A DNA stretch of 64,000 nucleotides from Prinia subflava (Eukaryota > Chordata > Aves > Passeriformes > Cisticolidae), in contig NC_086257.1 of assembly GCF_021018805.1 (NCBI RefSeq), positions 16,364,693-16,428,692 of the forward strand, written 5' to 3'. Positions 12,301-25,000 of this stretch are shown one piece after another. A program made the position numbers and the translations under genes. Each line of letters begins with the position of its first letter. Positions within the stretch are counted from its first letter, which is position 1. Below the pieces are notes generated by a model. It saw nothing but the letters and a program-made list of their open reading frames with translations, searched no databases and was not told the origin of the DNA.

Positions 12301-14401
12301 GAGGAAAGCAAGCAGGATGGCCCCAGCAAGAACTGGGTTTGATGTACTCATGCCCTGCACACCCTGGACATGCAGACACCTGATTTGTCTCAGGCTGGGA
12401 AAATCTGCCCACCCAATCTGCTCTGTATCTGCTGCTCCTTAACACCACAAAGGAATCAATGGGACCCGAGCTGCCAAAACGCCCAGGGGTGCCCCCAGAA
12501 ATACTGGTTCCCAAGGTGGTTGTAGGGATGTCTTTTTCCCACTGAACCACAAAATTGGATTCAAATGGGGTTTTTTGTTTTGTTTTTGTTGGGGTGGTGG
12601 TGGTTTTTTTTTTCCCTGATATGCCATTTTGAAATGAACAGCAATGCCGGTTTCATGTTGACTCTTGTGGTGTTCTCAGCTCTGGTTTCTCAGTGCTGTG
12701 TAACCTGTGATGCCAGTCTAGGCCATGGATAGTATGTCTGTCTTGGAGCTAAGGCTTCTGTGGAAAATATAATTTCCTCCTGCTCTTGTCCTAAACTGCA
12801 ATTTTCAGATGGCTGAAACAGCAATTTCCCTTGGAACTTTCTTTTGAAACATCTGCCTTGCTGAAACTCTCACCCTGACTTTTCTCTCTCTCTGTCTCAG
12901 CCCATTTTCATCTCCCCTGATCTTAGCACTGGGGTTACCAGATGACACTGCAGCCCCTCCCACATACCTTGTGCTGTCCCCACAGTGAAGTGTAGCCCCA
13001 GAGCCACCCCACAAGCAGGATGCATCTGGGAAAAGTATGCATGGACATGTCCAACAGCTCTTCCCATGAGGTTTCTGCTCCTCAAAAGGTGATGGAACAC
13101 AGATTATGAGCACCCCATGACCTCTAAAGAAAGTGCTTTTGCAGACAAACCTCTTGAAGCCTGTAGTTTCTTCTCCTTAACCTTTGTCTCTTCCCTTTAG
13201 GAAGAAGACTATCTACAAAACAGTTTGTCTGTCCTTCTTGCTGATCATTACAGTGACGGTGCTGCAGCGTGGAATGGCCCCAAACCAGTTCATGCAGGGC
13301 CAGCAGCAGAAAGAACTTCCCCCTTCAGAGCCCTTGAAATCGCAGAAGAGAGACAACGCCTTCTCCATCAGCAGCACTTTCTGGAAGACCAAGAAAGAGA
13401 AGGCTCCTGTGAAGGAGGAGAGCGTGACGGCAAAGCAAACAAAATCCTGGGATGTCACCACTACCAACTGCTCAGCCAACCAGAACTTCAGCAAGGTGGA
13501 GTGGTTCAAAGGGCTGGAGCCCAACTTCCAGCAGTTCCTGCTCTATCGGCACTGCCGCTACTTCCCCATGCTGATCAACCACGCAGAAAAGTGCAGCGGG
13601 GATGTGTACCTGCTCATCGTGGTCAAGTCCATCATCACGCAGCACGACCGCCGCGAAGCCATCCGGAGGACCTGGGGCCAGGAGAAGGAGGTGGAGGGCA
13701 AGAGGATCAGGACGCTGTTCTTGCTGGGCACCGCATCCAAGGAGGAGGAGAGAGCCAACCACCAGAAACTGCTAGATTATGAGAACCACATCTATGGGGA
13801 CATATTGCAGTGGGATTTCCTGGACAGCTTCTTCAACCTCACCCTCAAAGAGGTCCATTTCCTGAAGTGGGTCGACATCTACTGTGACAATGTCCGCTTC
13901 ATCTTCAAAGGTGACGACGATGTGTTTGTGAGTCCCAGCAATATCCTGGAGTTCCTGGAGGACAAGAAGGAGGGAGAGGATCTCTTTGTGGGGGATGTCC
14001 TCTACAAGGCCAGGCCGATCCGTAAGAAGGAGAACAAGTACTACATCCCCAGCGCCCTCTACAACAAAAACATCTACCCACCCTATGCAGGGGGTGGGGG
14101 CTTCATCATGGATGGAGCCCTGGCCAAGAGGCTGCATAAGGCCTCAGAGACGCTGGAGCTGTACCCCATCGATGATGTCTTCCTAGGGATGTGCTTGGAG
14201 GTCCTTAAAGTGTCACCTGTTGGGCACGAGGGCTTCAAAACTTTTGGCATTGTGAAAAACAAGAACAGCAAGATGAACAAGGAGCCATGTTTTTACCGGA
14301 GTATGTTGGTGGTTCATAAACTGCTGCCTCCAGAGTTGCTCCAAATGTGGGACTTGGTCCACAGTAACTTGACATGCTCAAGAAAACTCAATGTCCTTTA
14401 A
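8822..14401 (+). CDS. B3GNT7: B3GNT7, beta-1,3-N-acetylglucosaminyltransferase 7 (two coding exons)
   Basis: The spliced CDS is 8822-8832 joined to 13201-14401 and gives 403 residues. It encodes a type II Golgi membrane enzyme of family GT31 that transfers GlcNAc in beta-1,3 linkage onto galactose, with a known role in poly-N-acetyllactosamine and keratan sulfate chains. The protein starts MFQWKKTIYKT, matching the human MSLWKKT start, and has a signal anchor at about residues 10-25. A stem region follows, then GT31 landmarks: the AIRRTWG block, FLLGTA, the metal-binding DDD at residues 242-244 within FKGDDDVFV, the GGGGF block and [13 protein letters not shown]. Four N-glycosylation sequons are visible (NCS, NFS and two NLT). 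The C-terminus ([13 protein letters not shown]) is almost identical to human B3GNT7 as I recall it. No frameshift or internal stop is present. The neighbouring NCL supports the orthology. Confidence 0.97.
8833..13200 (+). other. B3GNT7: B3GNT7 intron 1 (4.4 kb)
   Basis: It is bounded by GTGAGT at 8833 and a polypyrimidine-AG at 13200. I find no additional coding exon. It includes the downstream half of the CpG island, a CpG-containing AT-rich block with a TATAAAA at about 11222, and otherwise unremarkable sequence. Confidence 0.85.
13201..14401 (+). CDS. B3GNT7: B3GNT7 coding exon 2
   Basis: It begins after a pyrimidine-rich acceptor ending TTCCCTTTAG at 13200 and ends at TAA 14399-14401. 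It encodes residues 4-403: anchor, stem and the whole catalytic domain. A single large exon for the catalytic domain is normal for B3GNT genes. Confidence 0.97.
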
Positions 14402-16655
14402 CTCCATCTTTCTGGAGAGCTGGGACTGCAGGAGCTGGGACAACTGATCCTTGCTCTGGGGTGGGGTGAGCCTCTGCTGGTGGCACACAAATCCTTCAGG
14501 GGCACTGCCCTCCGGGGTAAGGAGGGCAGAGACACTGTGCTCATGGACAGGGTTTGCAATACTGTTTGTTCCTGTACTGTATTGTGGTTCATGTATCTCC
14601 AGCTGGGTTGGGGGTTGCTGAAAAAGAGAAAAAAACCAACAAAATATGACAAGTCTAGCACAAAAGGGAGAGAGGGCAAAGAGGTTTGTGCTCTGCTTTA
14701 GGTACTTCCTCCACAGCAGCATGATGAATGGAGGGATGGAGGGAAGCAGGGAGGGATGTGGCACTGGCATTTTTTGGAGATACTCAGGCTATCCAGGGAA
14801 GCTGCTTCAAGGGAGTTCAGCCAATTATAAGTGCATTGGCTCCTCCCGACTCAAAGATCATGTGATTTTGTCATCTCAAATTTCTTTCTCCTCCATGCAA
14901 GGTTTTGGTAACATTGACCCTGTGTGCATTGGGTTCACCTCCACCAAACTGCTCTGTGTGCCCATATGCAGCTGGGGAAAGGGGCTCTTCTCCAAGGCTG
15001 GCCCTCAACAGCCCTGAGTCTGCATTAGCCTGGTAGTCAGGGGACTGGGGTCCTTGTCCCTGTCAGAGGATCCCAGGCAATGGTGGCTTCCAGTACCAGC
15101 CTGGGCTGTTCTTGGCTCCCAGCCCCTCTGCAGCCTTACGTGTCCTCAGAGGAATGCACCCAGCTGAAATTCCTCAGGGATTTGTTCCTCCTGGCAGGAA
15201 AGAGATTAGGCCAGCTGCTCTTGCCTGTGGCCAAGGAAGCAGTGGAAAAAACTGCTGCCCCCCCTTGGAGTACCCCAGGGATTTGTCACTTCTGGGACCT
15301 TACTTCCTGGGCATCCCTGGGGGTGCTGTTGGGGAGACCCTCTTCACGCTGCACAGCTGCCCTCGTGGCTTTGCCTTGCAGGAGACAACAGCCCCAAAGG
15401 CCCTGTGTGTGGCTGCTTTGGGTTCAGCCCTGGTTTGTCAGCAACTGTGATTCTCCAGGCTAGGTTGAAGAAATTGGTCCTGCTCTGGCATGAGAACCAG
15501 GGTCCAAGGGGACAAAGTGAAGGAAAACTGGTGTTTCACACATCTGCTCCTCTCAGGGTTGTTGGAGTGTTTATTCTACAGGCTGAGATGCAGGAGCATG
15601 ACAGGGAATGGTGCCACAAGATATGGCCTTTTTTTCTTTGGGCTGAAAGAGCCATGAGTTCTTGAGGGGAGCCCTGGGTTGGCTGCTTTGGTGAAAATCA
15701 CCCAACAGAGAGACATGTGGCCACACAAGGGCCACGGATGCTCTCCAGCCACTGACTGCAGGCATGAGCAAAGCCACAGGAATGTGCAAAGCCACACACG
15801 CTCACACACTCACACACGTGCTCCCAGGCACAGGGTCTGCACACACAGATGTCCCTGTGTGTAGGGCTGGCATGCCCAGATGTCCCTGCAGGGGGTGGAC
15901 ACACAGCCACATCCATGGCCCTGACCACGCACAGCAAAACACGGGCACAGATGCCCTTACCCTCTCTCCCTCTCTGGTGCCAGACATTGAAAGGAAAAAA
16001 AAATTACTACCTCAAAGGTCCCCCTGTGCAGTGCCTTTTTTTTTTCCCTTTCTCTCTTTTTCTTAATGCATTTTGGAAATGGGCCTGTTTCATTTACTCC
16101 AAGTACATTCCCCAGGTTAAAAAACAAACTAAAAAAGGGCATAAACCAGTCAAAAAGGGCACCCACACACCAAGCCACACCACTCTCAAAATGGCCCTGC
16201 ACAGATGAGATGCAGATTTAAAGAGGGGGAAGAGAAAAAGCCAGTGCTGCCCAATGCTCAGCTGGTGGTGATACTGTGAAATTGGATGTACAATGCACCA
16301 GGTCCCTGGAGCAGCAGGGCAGCATCCTGAGGGCATTTTTGGTACCCACTGGGCTTAGGCAGCACACAACTCTTTCCTTTTCCTCTCCCCTCCCTCCTTC
16401 CAACAGGAGTGAGTTCAGAAACACTTTCCAAATTGATACCTTTGTAATTTATGTCAGGTACAGTACTTTAGGCTGTACATTTATCCTGAATACAGGGTCA
16501 GCTCTCACTCTCTGTAGCAATGTGTACGGTGAGCTAGGGCTGTATGCAGACATCTCTCAGTGTTGTTCTTCACCTGGTGGGACCTGTACAGAGAAACCTT
16601 GTAGAGTTTGGTGAATATTCTAGTTTCCAAATAAAGGTTAAAAGAAGAAGAAAAA
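14402..16655 (+). other. B3GNT7: B3GNT7 3'UTR
   Basis: About 2.2 kb lies between the stop codon and the first good poly(A) signal. The last 260 bases (about 16400-16640) are AT-richer and look like a conserved distal UTR. A CA-rich patch occurs at about 15790-15850. No other gene is visible in it. The exact cleavage site is inferred. Confidence 0.65.
16630..16635 (+). terminator. B3GNT7: AATAAA poly(A) signal, probable end of B3GNT7
   Basis: A canonical AATAAA sits 2.2 kb after the B3GNT7 stop codon, followed within 40 bases by GT/T-rich sequence. It is the first clear signal I found on the + strand after the stop. Confidence 0.65.
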
Positions 16656-17465
16656 AATCCTACAAGCCTTGACTTTGTTTCATTACTAGTGAGTTTCTGC
16701 TGGGAACAAAACCTGGCAGGGGGCTACAATGACAAAACTACTCCTTGGAGTGGGCATCTGGGTACTGTAGCTGCCCTGTTCCAGTTTGGCACAGCTTCCT
16801 TGTGGAGCCTGGCATGGTAACAAGGCTGGTAAGTATTTTCTCTCTTGCAGGCACTCCTCCACCTCAATTTCAAACTTAACTTCAGATCCCCCTGGTGCCT
16901 TGCAGGGAGGAGCTTTCCATCGCAACCTCTGTGGCAAAAGCCACCTCAGCAGGGTTGGAAACCCACTAGTTTTGTCAAGCACTCTCTCCTTGTGCAGAAG
17001 ATGGGTACCTCCTGTCCCTGTTACCCTCCCCACAGCAGGATCTTGCTCACTTCCACAGCCAAAGAACCACCATGGGGTAACACAACCCTTGGTCATGAGG
17101 TTTGAACGTGGCTGGGGTGAAGAGGAGGAAAGCCACAGGTGAACCGCTGGGTCTCACCTTGGCCCTGGGGCACTGAGGGGCTCCGTTTCCAGGGCTGGCA
17201 CCCAGCTGGGTCACTCCCAGTGCTGGGGAGCAGAGAGGCCAGCAAAGGGGACCAGGACAGACTGTATTTGGCAGGCTGGGCCATCTCCCACTTGGGCTGG
17301 CTTCTCCAAGGCACCAAAAATTCCATATGCATGGACAAAACTCCAGTGTTGCGTGGATGCACTCATGGATACTCCTGCCCATTCCCTCTCCAGCGTGACC
17401 CCACGCTGTCACATGCCGCTGTGTGTGCGGGATTATGGCCCATGTGCGGGTCGGAGGGGGTCACG

Positions 17466-17552
17466 CCGAGGGCTGCCCGGCGCTCCCCTCACAGCCGAGG
17501 GCTGCCCGGCGCTCCCCTCACAGCCGAGGGCTGCCCGGCGCTCCCCTCACGC
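17466..17552. repeat. 29-bp tandem repeat, three copies
   Basis: Three essentially identical 29-bp units start at 17466, 17495 and 17524, each beginning CCGAGGGCTGCCCGG. The array abuts the CTCF-like motif. Confidence 0.9.
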
Positions 17553-17596
17553 AGCCCCCTCAGCCATGGCGGGAACGGCGCGGCGCGCGGGCGGTG

Positions 17597-17610
17597 CTGC
17601 CCCCTGGCGG
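17597..17610 (-). promoter_or_regulatory. CTCF-like binding motif
   Basis: Read on the minus strand, CCGCCAGGGGGCAG differs from CCGCGNGGNGGCAG at one position. No occupancy data are available from the sequence. Confidence 0.45.
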
Positions 17611-18598
17611 CCGCGCGCGCCCCTCCGCCCATTTGCCGCCGGCCGCGGGTAGGGCCCCAAAATGGCCGATGGCGAAGGGCTGGGGAGCCCTGGGCCGGTG
17701 ACACACGGCACACCAACACCACAACCCTGAGCTGAAGCGACCTCGCCCCACCACTGCCTTTAGTTATAGCCACAGGGAATGGGCTTTGGCGAAGGGCTCG
17801 ATGTTGGGCAGCCAGGGAGGAGTGGCTGCAAAGGCTCAGCAGGGCAGGGAAGGTCCCAGCAGTGGCGCAGTCTGTGAGCACGGCCAGAGCTGAGGGCACT
17901 GGCACAGGCCAAAGGCCAGGCCGGGACCTTTCAGCAGGGCAGGGGCAGTTGACACTGCAGGTCCTGTGCCCAGGAAGGCTCAGCTACACAGTCCAGCTTT
18001 CTGTGCCATGTTTTCTGCACCCACAGGTCTGAGAAAACCACCTACTCCAATAACTGCCACTTACAGAACAGCACCCCAAGCCTGGCTAGAAAAACTGGCC
18101 AGTGACCACTGCCACAAGACTGGCCAGGGCAGCAGGCCTGAGTTTGGTTACAAACAAGCAGCCACTTATCCCAAACTCCTGTTTATATATTTGCTTCACA
18201 CTTACAGGTAAGAGGAGACAATTTCTAATGAAGCACAGGAGAAAATGCCTGTAGGAGAGAGCAACTGAATGGCAGGGCCTTAGTACAAGATCTCATTTAC
18301 TTTGTTAAAAAAGAAAGTAGAAAAGCAATTGGCTAGCAAGCACCATCACAGCATCTTCAATTTTAAAAAATTTAACAAAATATGGTTGTGGTTACAGCGC
18401 TTACCTTGGCCATCATATTCTCCCATACTTCCTGCTAACACACTGCTGGGAGCTGACACAGGCTAGAGCAAAGCAGGACAGAAGCTGCTGCTGTGACACC
18501 AATGACCTTAATCCAAAGAGGGAAGGCTACATACAGCCTGCTCCTCACAGCCTGGCTTCATTTAGTGGTAGAGAAGTAACACGAACCAGTTTAGGTCC

Positions 18599-18981
18599 TT
18601 TAATCTGTCCAAGACAGGGTGCTGAAGCACAAATGATAAAACATTCTGCATTTTTACAGCAAAAATGCTACAGAAGTTTATAGGAAAAAAAAATTTTTAC
18701 ATGGGTAAAACATTATAAATTCAAGACAACTCACAGACAAGGGGTAAATTCCCACATCTACCACTCTTTGTTTTAAAAAGTTCACTTGAACAGGCAAGCA
18801 GTCAAAATGGCTTGCTCTCTCTTCCATGAAATGAAAATTTTATCTTCCAAGTGGCTCACAGTACTGCTTCGCTTCTTGGAATGTCCTCCGAAGGCTCCGC
18901 CAAGTTTAAAGGAGAATAAAAACCCCCGGAGTCCTTTCAGATAGTCTTGGAGAGCAGGAGAAGGGAAAGGAAAGGGAAAGT
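18599..18981 (-). other. NCL: NCL 3'UTR with probable ATTAAA poly(A) signal
   Basis: About 0.38 kb after the stop codon the minus strand has ATTAAA at 18599-18604. I found no AATAAA nearer except the one overlapping the stop codon itself. The length is in keeping with the short 3'UTR of mammalian NCL. The cleavage site is inferred. Confidence 0.45.
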
Positions 18982-19064
18982 TTATTCAAACTTGATCTTC
19001 TTCCCTTGTGGCTTGTGATCTCCACCTCCTCCTCTGCCTCCTCGGAAGCCACCTCCTCCTCTAC
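18982..19064 (-). CDS. NCL: NCL exon 15 (end of the GAR tail and stop)
   Basis: RGGGGFRGGRGGGG leads to DHKPQGKKIKFE and TAA at 18982-18984. The terminal residues match the conserved vertebrate nucleolin C-terminus. It follows a TTTCTAG acceptor. Confidence 0.97.
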
Positions 19065-22000
19065 CTAGAAAGAAAATTATTGTAAAAATCAGAGTTACCA
19101 CTATAGTATTTACTATATACATTTATATATGTATACAAATATATTGCAGTGGTATATCTATAACCACTGCCCTTCCAAACCCATCCTGGCACAGGACAGA
19201 AAATAAATTCATATCCAATGCTCTGTGGCAGCCCCACACCATAAACCCAAGAATGGCTTTGGGTTAATTTCTGAGCACAACAACCCCTGCAAACAGCAGC
19301 ATTTGCTTCCTCTTACCTCCAAATCCACCTCTGCCACCACCTCTGCCACCAAAGCCACCTCTTCCTCCCCGGCCACCTCCTCTGCCACCACGACCACCAA
19401 ATCCACCACCACGCTGAAAGTCGCCCTTTGGCTTGGCAAAATCGAGGATCACTTTGTTTCCATCTATCTCTCCATCCTCCATGGCTTCTTTAGCTGCTTT
19501 GGCATCTTCTGCAGAGCTGAAGTCCACAAATCCAAACCTAGGAAAGAGGTTTTAAGAGTGAGTCACATTCCACAAGCAGCAGCACCACCTTCAGGTTCCT
19601 GACAGAAATCCTTTTGAAATCAAATACAAGCACTTCTGCACCGCACAGGATGTGTCACTTGTAGGCCAGCAGTGGCTAATCACAATCGATGGGCAGTGCC
19701 CCACTGTGAGTTTGCCAGTACTGAACAGTTAATTTTCTTCTCGTGCGAATCCATCAGCTGCCACGGAGATTTGTAGGCAGGAAGGAGCTCACTGAGAAGA
19801 GGTGAGAAGTAAACAACATGCTGCCCTCCACCAGTGGACCCAAAGCTGTGTGTTCTCTGCTCCCACCCTATTTACCAGTTTCACAGAACCACCCACATGA
19901 ACATGAGCACAAGAAAACACCGTGCATTGCAGAGATCAGCTAAAGAGGTGCCCTGTAGCACCTGAATGTAGCTCAGGTGATGTTTAACCCACCCTTTGGA
20001 TGATCCAGTGTCTCTGTCTGTGACTATTCTCGCGCTGATTGAGCCTTCAAATGATTCTCTTAACGTCTCCTCTGTGGTGTCCTCGGAAAGGCCTCTGACA
20101 AACAATGTTTTGCTTTGCTCTGTGAAAAGGGAACACATTCAGAAGTCATTCAGCCTGAGCAAGGCAACCTTCAGCTTCATAACATCACATCCACTGCATT
20201 ACTGGCTCCCAGAACAGCTCTCACGGATAAAGGGGTTTTTTTTAAAGAACAGCTCAAGCATCTGAAATCCATGAAAATCTTTTCAGGACTGCAGTTAGAG
20301 CCTGACATCAAAGGATTTCCATCAGCCAACCTGATACTGCCGAAGAAAGTTTGTCCTGCTCCCTTTTTAAAATAGATGCTTGCACCTTATCAACAGTGAC
20401 AGTAACTGTACAGACACTGCTGGATCAGCACTTGACTATCTAGAGGAATTTGACAACAGTTTCATCAGTATTTCAGATAATCAGTCATCATATCCAGCAC
20501 ACTTGCTTACAATGATTGGCATGGGGTTTTTTTGGTTTTTGTTTGTTGTTTTTTTAAAGCAGCCTCAGATGGTGGGATTGCTTGGACGGTGCCTTCCTGC
20601 CACAGCTGGAGATCAAACACGAAACACTTACGATTGAATCCTCCTCCTCCTCCTCCTCGTGCATTCGTGTTCCCTTTCTGCCATGGTGAACTGAATTCCA
20701 GTCTGATCGTTCTGCCTTCGATCTCTGTGTTGTTACAGGAATTCAATGCCTCTCTGGCATCCTCAACTGTGGCAAAATCTACAAATGCATACCTATGTGG
20801 AGAGGAAGATGCCAGTCAGCCTGGGAGCAACCAGGGATTCCTGGAGGAAAGTAATTTCCAATGCCAGCCCAGGGGTCAAAAGAAAGGCACAACATTACCC
20901 TTTAGGCCTGCCCTGGTTGTTCTGTGGCACCTTGATGGAAGAAGCTTTCTTAAACACTTCTTGGAGACTCTCTTCTGTAGCAGCATACGAGAGGTTGTTG
21001 ACAATTAGGGTCTTTGACTCTCCTATGGGAAAAAAAGTGGTGTTAAGTGCAAGTTTGGAGAAAGGGAGCTCTCTTCTTCTAGTCACCACTCTGCCAAGGT
21101 GTAAGAATACTTGTTGCCCTTTCCTCACCTCAAGGTGAGGCAGAAAGCCAAATCCAAACCTGTTTTATTCACTGAGACCAGTTGTCCCCCCTTGTCTGAA
21201 ACAAGCAGTAGAGACATAAAATGTATACGATGCAGAATATAAGTCAGGCAAAAGGTTTGCTATCTTAATTTTCTTGCAGTATTTTAAGGTGTTACACCCC
21301 CTGGGACTTCTGAAACAAGTGGAAATAAATCCTGTATGTCATCTGTATGCATGTTATCAGCATGGAAAGTACCTTTGTGATGTTCTTGCTGGCTCTTCTC
21401 GCCAGTGAAGTCAATGACCACGGCACGACCCTCAATTTCTGTGCCCTGCTTCTCCTCCAGAGCTTTGTTTGCCTCAGCTTCTGTTTTAAATTCAATATAC
21501 GCCATCCTACAGAACAGAAAAGAACGTTAGCAAATGCCTCCTTCCAGGAATGACAAAGTTTGTGAATGAGGAGGGAAAGATGCAAAAGAAAAATGCTGCA
21601 AAAAGTAGGACAACTAATGCATCAGGTTCCTTAAGGCAGCCAAAGGACACGTAAGCTTATCAGAGTATGCCAAGAGCTAAAGGAACAGCAAACACACAAG
21701 AGTCCTCTCAGCTACACACCCTCTGCTGCTCCCGTCCTTGTTCATCACTATCCGGACTTCCATGGCATTTTCAAACACCTCTCTGATTTCATCCTCGCTT
21801 ATGCGGTAGGGCAGGTTCTTCAAAAACAGGGTTCTGGCATCTCTCTCTGCAAAGACAAAGTTACTCTCAGGTTACCAGCTAAAAATCCCTCCTCATCCAC
21901 ACTGCCACTTAAGTGAGACTCAGCAAGTTGATCCAGCAGAAATTAACAACATTCACATTATCAGAAGTTGCAAAAGCAACTGTAAATAAAGTTAATGAAA

Positions 22001-25000
22001 CTACTGTACTTCTCTTAAGAGCATCAAGTTCAAAAAACAGGTTCTAAGGCTTCAGAAAGAAACACATTTCTTCCTCAGCCCTCCCAGTATGCACTATTTC
22101 TTAGAATCACATTTGCAGATATTCCAGTCTGAACTTGTATATCTGTATGTAAGCATTTTAGAAACTCTTTATTGGGCCATACCTTTCTTGTTTTCTTTCA
22201 TGGTTTCCTTGCTCTTTGCTTTTTCTAGTTTGATTTCCAAACCCATTAACTTCTTTCCATTCATTTGGAGAGCTTTATCCAGATCCTCAGCAGATGAGAA
22301 GTCCACATAGCCGAACCGCCTGAAGGAACAGCATCCTTGAGATCTCAGCTCACCCATCTCTGGCAGCAGAGACCACGAACACAAAACCCAACACCACAGA
22401 GGGTCCCCTCTAGTCAAATTCCAGGCAAAGTTAAATCCTCATCACTACCAAGTAACCACCCCAGCATCTTAAGAAGAACCAGCACCAGCATGCCCCTGAA
22501 CAAAGCAGTGCCAAATAAAAGGAATAAGCAGCAAAATTTTACTGAGGAACTCACTTGGAAGCACCGATTCTGACATCTAAAACTTCAATATTCTTCTTCC
22601 CAAAGAATTCTCTAAGGCCAGTCTTCAGCTCGTCAAACTCCTTGGTGCAGGCCAAATTTCCAACAAATACAGAGAAAGCTGATGTGGGCCCTTTCAATGA
22701 GAAGATAATAAAGTGGGGTTTTTTAAAGGCAGCTTTTAAAACTGAGAGCCAGACTCCAGACAGCTTTAGCACATCAGTTTTTGCTCAAAAGTGACATCAT
22801 ATTTCAGTATTAAGTCCCTTATAATCATCATTTGTGCTGGGAAATCCCACCCCTGACATCCTGGACCTTCATAGTTACATTCCTCAGGCAGCAGAGTCCA
22901 ATCATACCCATCAAACAAATATCATTTGATGATCCCACACCACTTACCATCCGTTTTCTTTTTCTTGGGCTCTGGTGCACTTTTATTGGTAATTTCTTTC
23001 TTCCTCTTTCCAGGTGCTTCCTTGACAGGTTCTGTGACAGAAAACAAAATAACACTGAAAAATACAGAACTTTTCCTACACTGAATCAACACAGGAGCAT
23101 TAATCTTTACACCAGTCATACAAAAGACCTTCTCTTGTCACTCAGCAGCTGCTCCTCAGCAAAACAGACCATTATAGGACAACAGTTTTGCTCAGGCATC
23201 TTTCCTGTTATTAAAGAGTTATGGTCTCAAAAACACTGAAACTCACTTTCATCCTCACTTTCCTCCTCAGCATCCTCTTCATCCTCCTCCTCTTCATCAT
23301 CATCCTCATCCTCCTCATCATCATCTTCCTCATCTTCAGATTCTGCTGCCTTGGCTTTCACTGGTGCAGCCTTGGCTGGAGTGGTTTTCTTCACTGGAAC
23401 AGGGGCTGTGTCCATGGCTTCATCTTCAGACTCTGAAACAAGATGAGCAGTTTTCAGACAGTTCCATGTTAAGCTCCTTTTGAAACTAAGAAAAACAAAA
23501 TGCTGTTAGGCAAAATGTTTCTCATGCCTCCTAAAGTTTCTATGTTAAATACAGTTAAATTTTAACTGTAAAAAAAGTTAAATACAGTTAATTTTCACAG
23601 AAGTTCTCTCTCTCCCTCAAGTTGTACTGCATTAAAAAAACCTCTAATACCTGTTCACCAATTGTAAGTTTTATTAACAATGGGGAAATTAACACCCATT
23701 CAGCAATAAGGACAACAGCAACCAGCTAAAACCAGCTGAGCACACACTGCATCACTCCCATTATCCGTTTAGTTACCTCTCTCTCCCAGTTCCCTGTAAG
23801 TGTTTAATAATAAACATACCATCCTCTTCTTCATCATCCTCATCATCCTCCTCATCATCCTCTTCATCCTCAGATTCCTGCTTTGCTGGCACAGCTGCAG
23901 GCTTTTTGGCTGGTACTGCTGCAGGTTTTTTGGCTGCAGGCTTCACAGGTATTGGTGGTTCCTCTTCCTCATCTGCACCAACAGTACAACAAGTCTTTAC
24001 TACTAAGGTTCAATGGATGAGTGGTATAGTTAAAAAGTACTTAGATATTCCCAAATTTTTGTCCAAAGTTTAGGAAAGAGCAATGGAGAAACTAGGAGAT
24101 GCTTTACAGGCTCTGTAAGGCAGCTGCAGCCCAAGCTCTCCTCCAAACTTCACCCATTGCCCACCTCTAATTCTAAACCCATCTTTAATCAATGAACACC
24201 CCTCTCCCCCCCTAGTCTTAGAATCATACAAATACTTTAACTTCAAAGGTATTCATATTTAATGACTTGATTGAACCAGCTTTAGTCAATGCGTATTTCA
24301 AAACTTACCAGAATCTTCTTCATCATCTTCCTCCTCATCATCATCATCTTCGTCATCATCTTCATCATCTTCTTCTTCGCTCTCCTGCTTCTTGGCATTC
24401 TTTCCATTTTTCGCTCCTTTGGTTAGGACAGCAGCCTTTTTAGGAGTTGGAGTAACAGCTTTTTTGGGCTGTGGAGTAGCCACAACCTTCTTTGCAGGTG
24501 TAATTGCCTTTTTCGCAGGAGTAGCAACTTTTTTTGCAGGAGTTGCAGCCTTCTTGGCTGGGGTAACAGCAACTTTTTGTGGTTTCTTCTGGGGGATCAT
24601 CTGAAAGACACATTAGTGTAAGACTCATGCTAGCCTGTTTAAGTTATCATTACTTCACTATCAGACAAACATATGGCAACTGAAATCTAAAGCATATCCT
24701 TCTGACAGTTTCTGTTAAGTTACCTCAAATGCCCACCCTGATGAGTCAATAAAGCTCAAACCCAGCTTCTTCATGCTTTCAAGAGCCTACTTATGGAACA
24801 TCAAAGCACCTCCCAATTCTCTGGTCCTTACCCAAGACCAGTGATGTCTAATAGCATTCAGGATCTTGGAATTTTTACTTGCACATTTATCTGCATGTGA
24901 CAAATCTCGTAAGTACTCACTTGCTTATCAGCTTTGAGACAGCTTTAGGACCTAGCAGTACTTCCAAAAGCCTGGAAGTACAGGCTTAGCAGTTGAGCTA

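Larger units (their letters stand above)
17440..17720. promoter_or_regulatory. Small orphan CpG island with CTCF-like and YY1-like motifs
   Basis: This CG-dense patch is not at the 5' end of any recognised gene. It contains a minus-strand CTCF-like core at 17597-17610 (CCGCCAGGGGGCAG, one mismatch to the consensus) and an AAAATGGCC element near 17660 resembling YY1 sites. It lies between two convergent genes, so an insulator is the simplest reading. A cryptic promoter is possible. Confidence 0.5.
16660..18597. other. Intergenic spacer between convergent B3GNT7 and NCL
   Basis: This is the gap between the two facing 3' ends. It contains the CpG-rich patch with tandem repeat and CTCF-like motif annotated separately at 17.4-17.7 kb. 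I see no coding exon. Confidence 0.6.

Noticed and set aside
13184..13200. Upstream extension of the B3GNT7 main exon to a TTG start
   Set aside because: These bases are the polypyrimidine tract and AG of the splice acceptor. The real start is the MFQW exon at 8822.
18400..18416. Minus-strand ATGATGGCCAAG followed by GTAAG, like a tiny first coding exon
   Set aside because: It lies past the NCL poly(A) signal without promoter features or a partner exon. Probably chance, though RNA data could change this.
23433..23819. Possible box C/D snoRNA in NCL intron 4 (GTGATGC)
   Set aside because: No correct box D, no closing stem and no rRNA complementarity.
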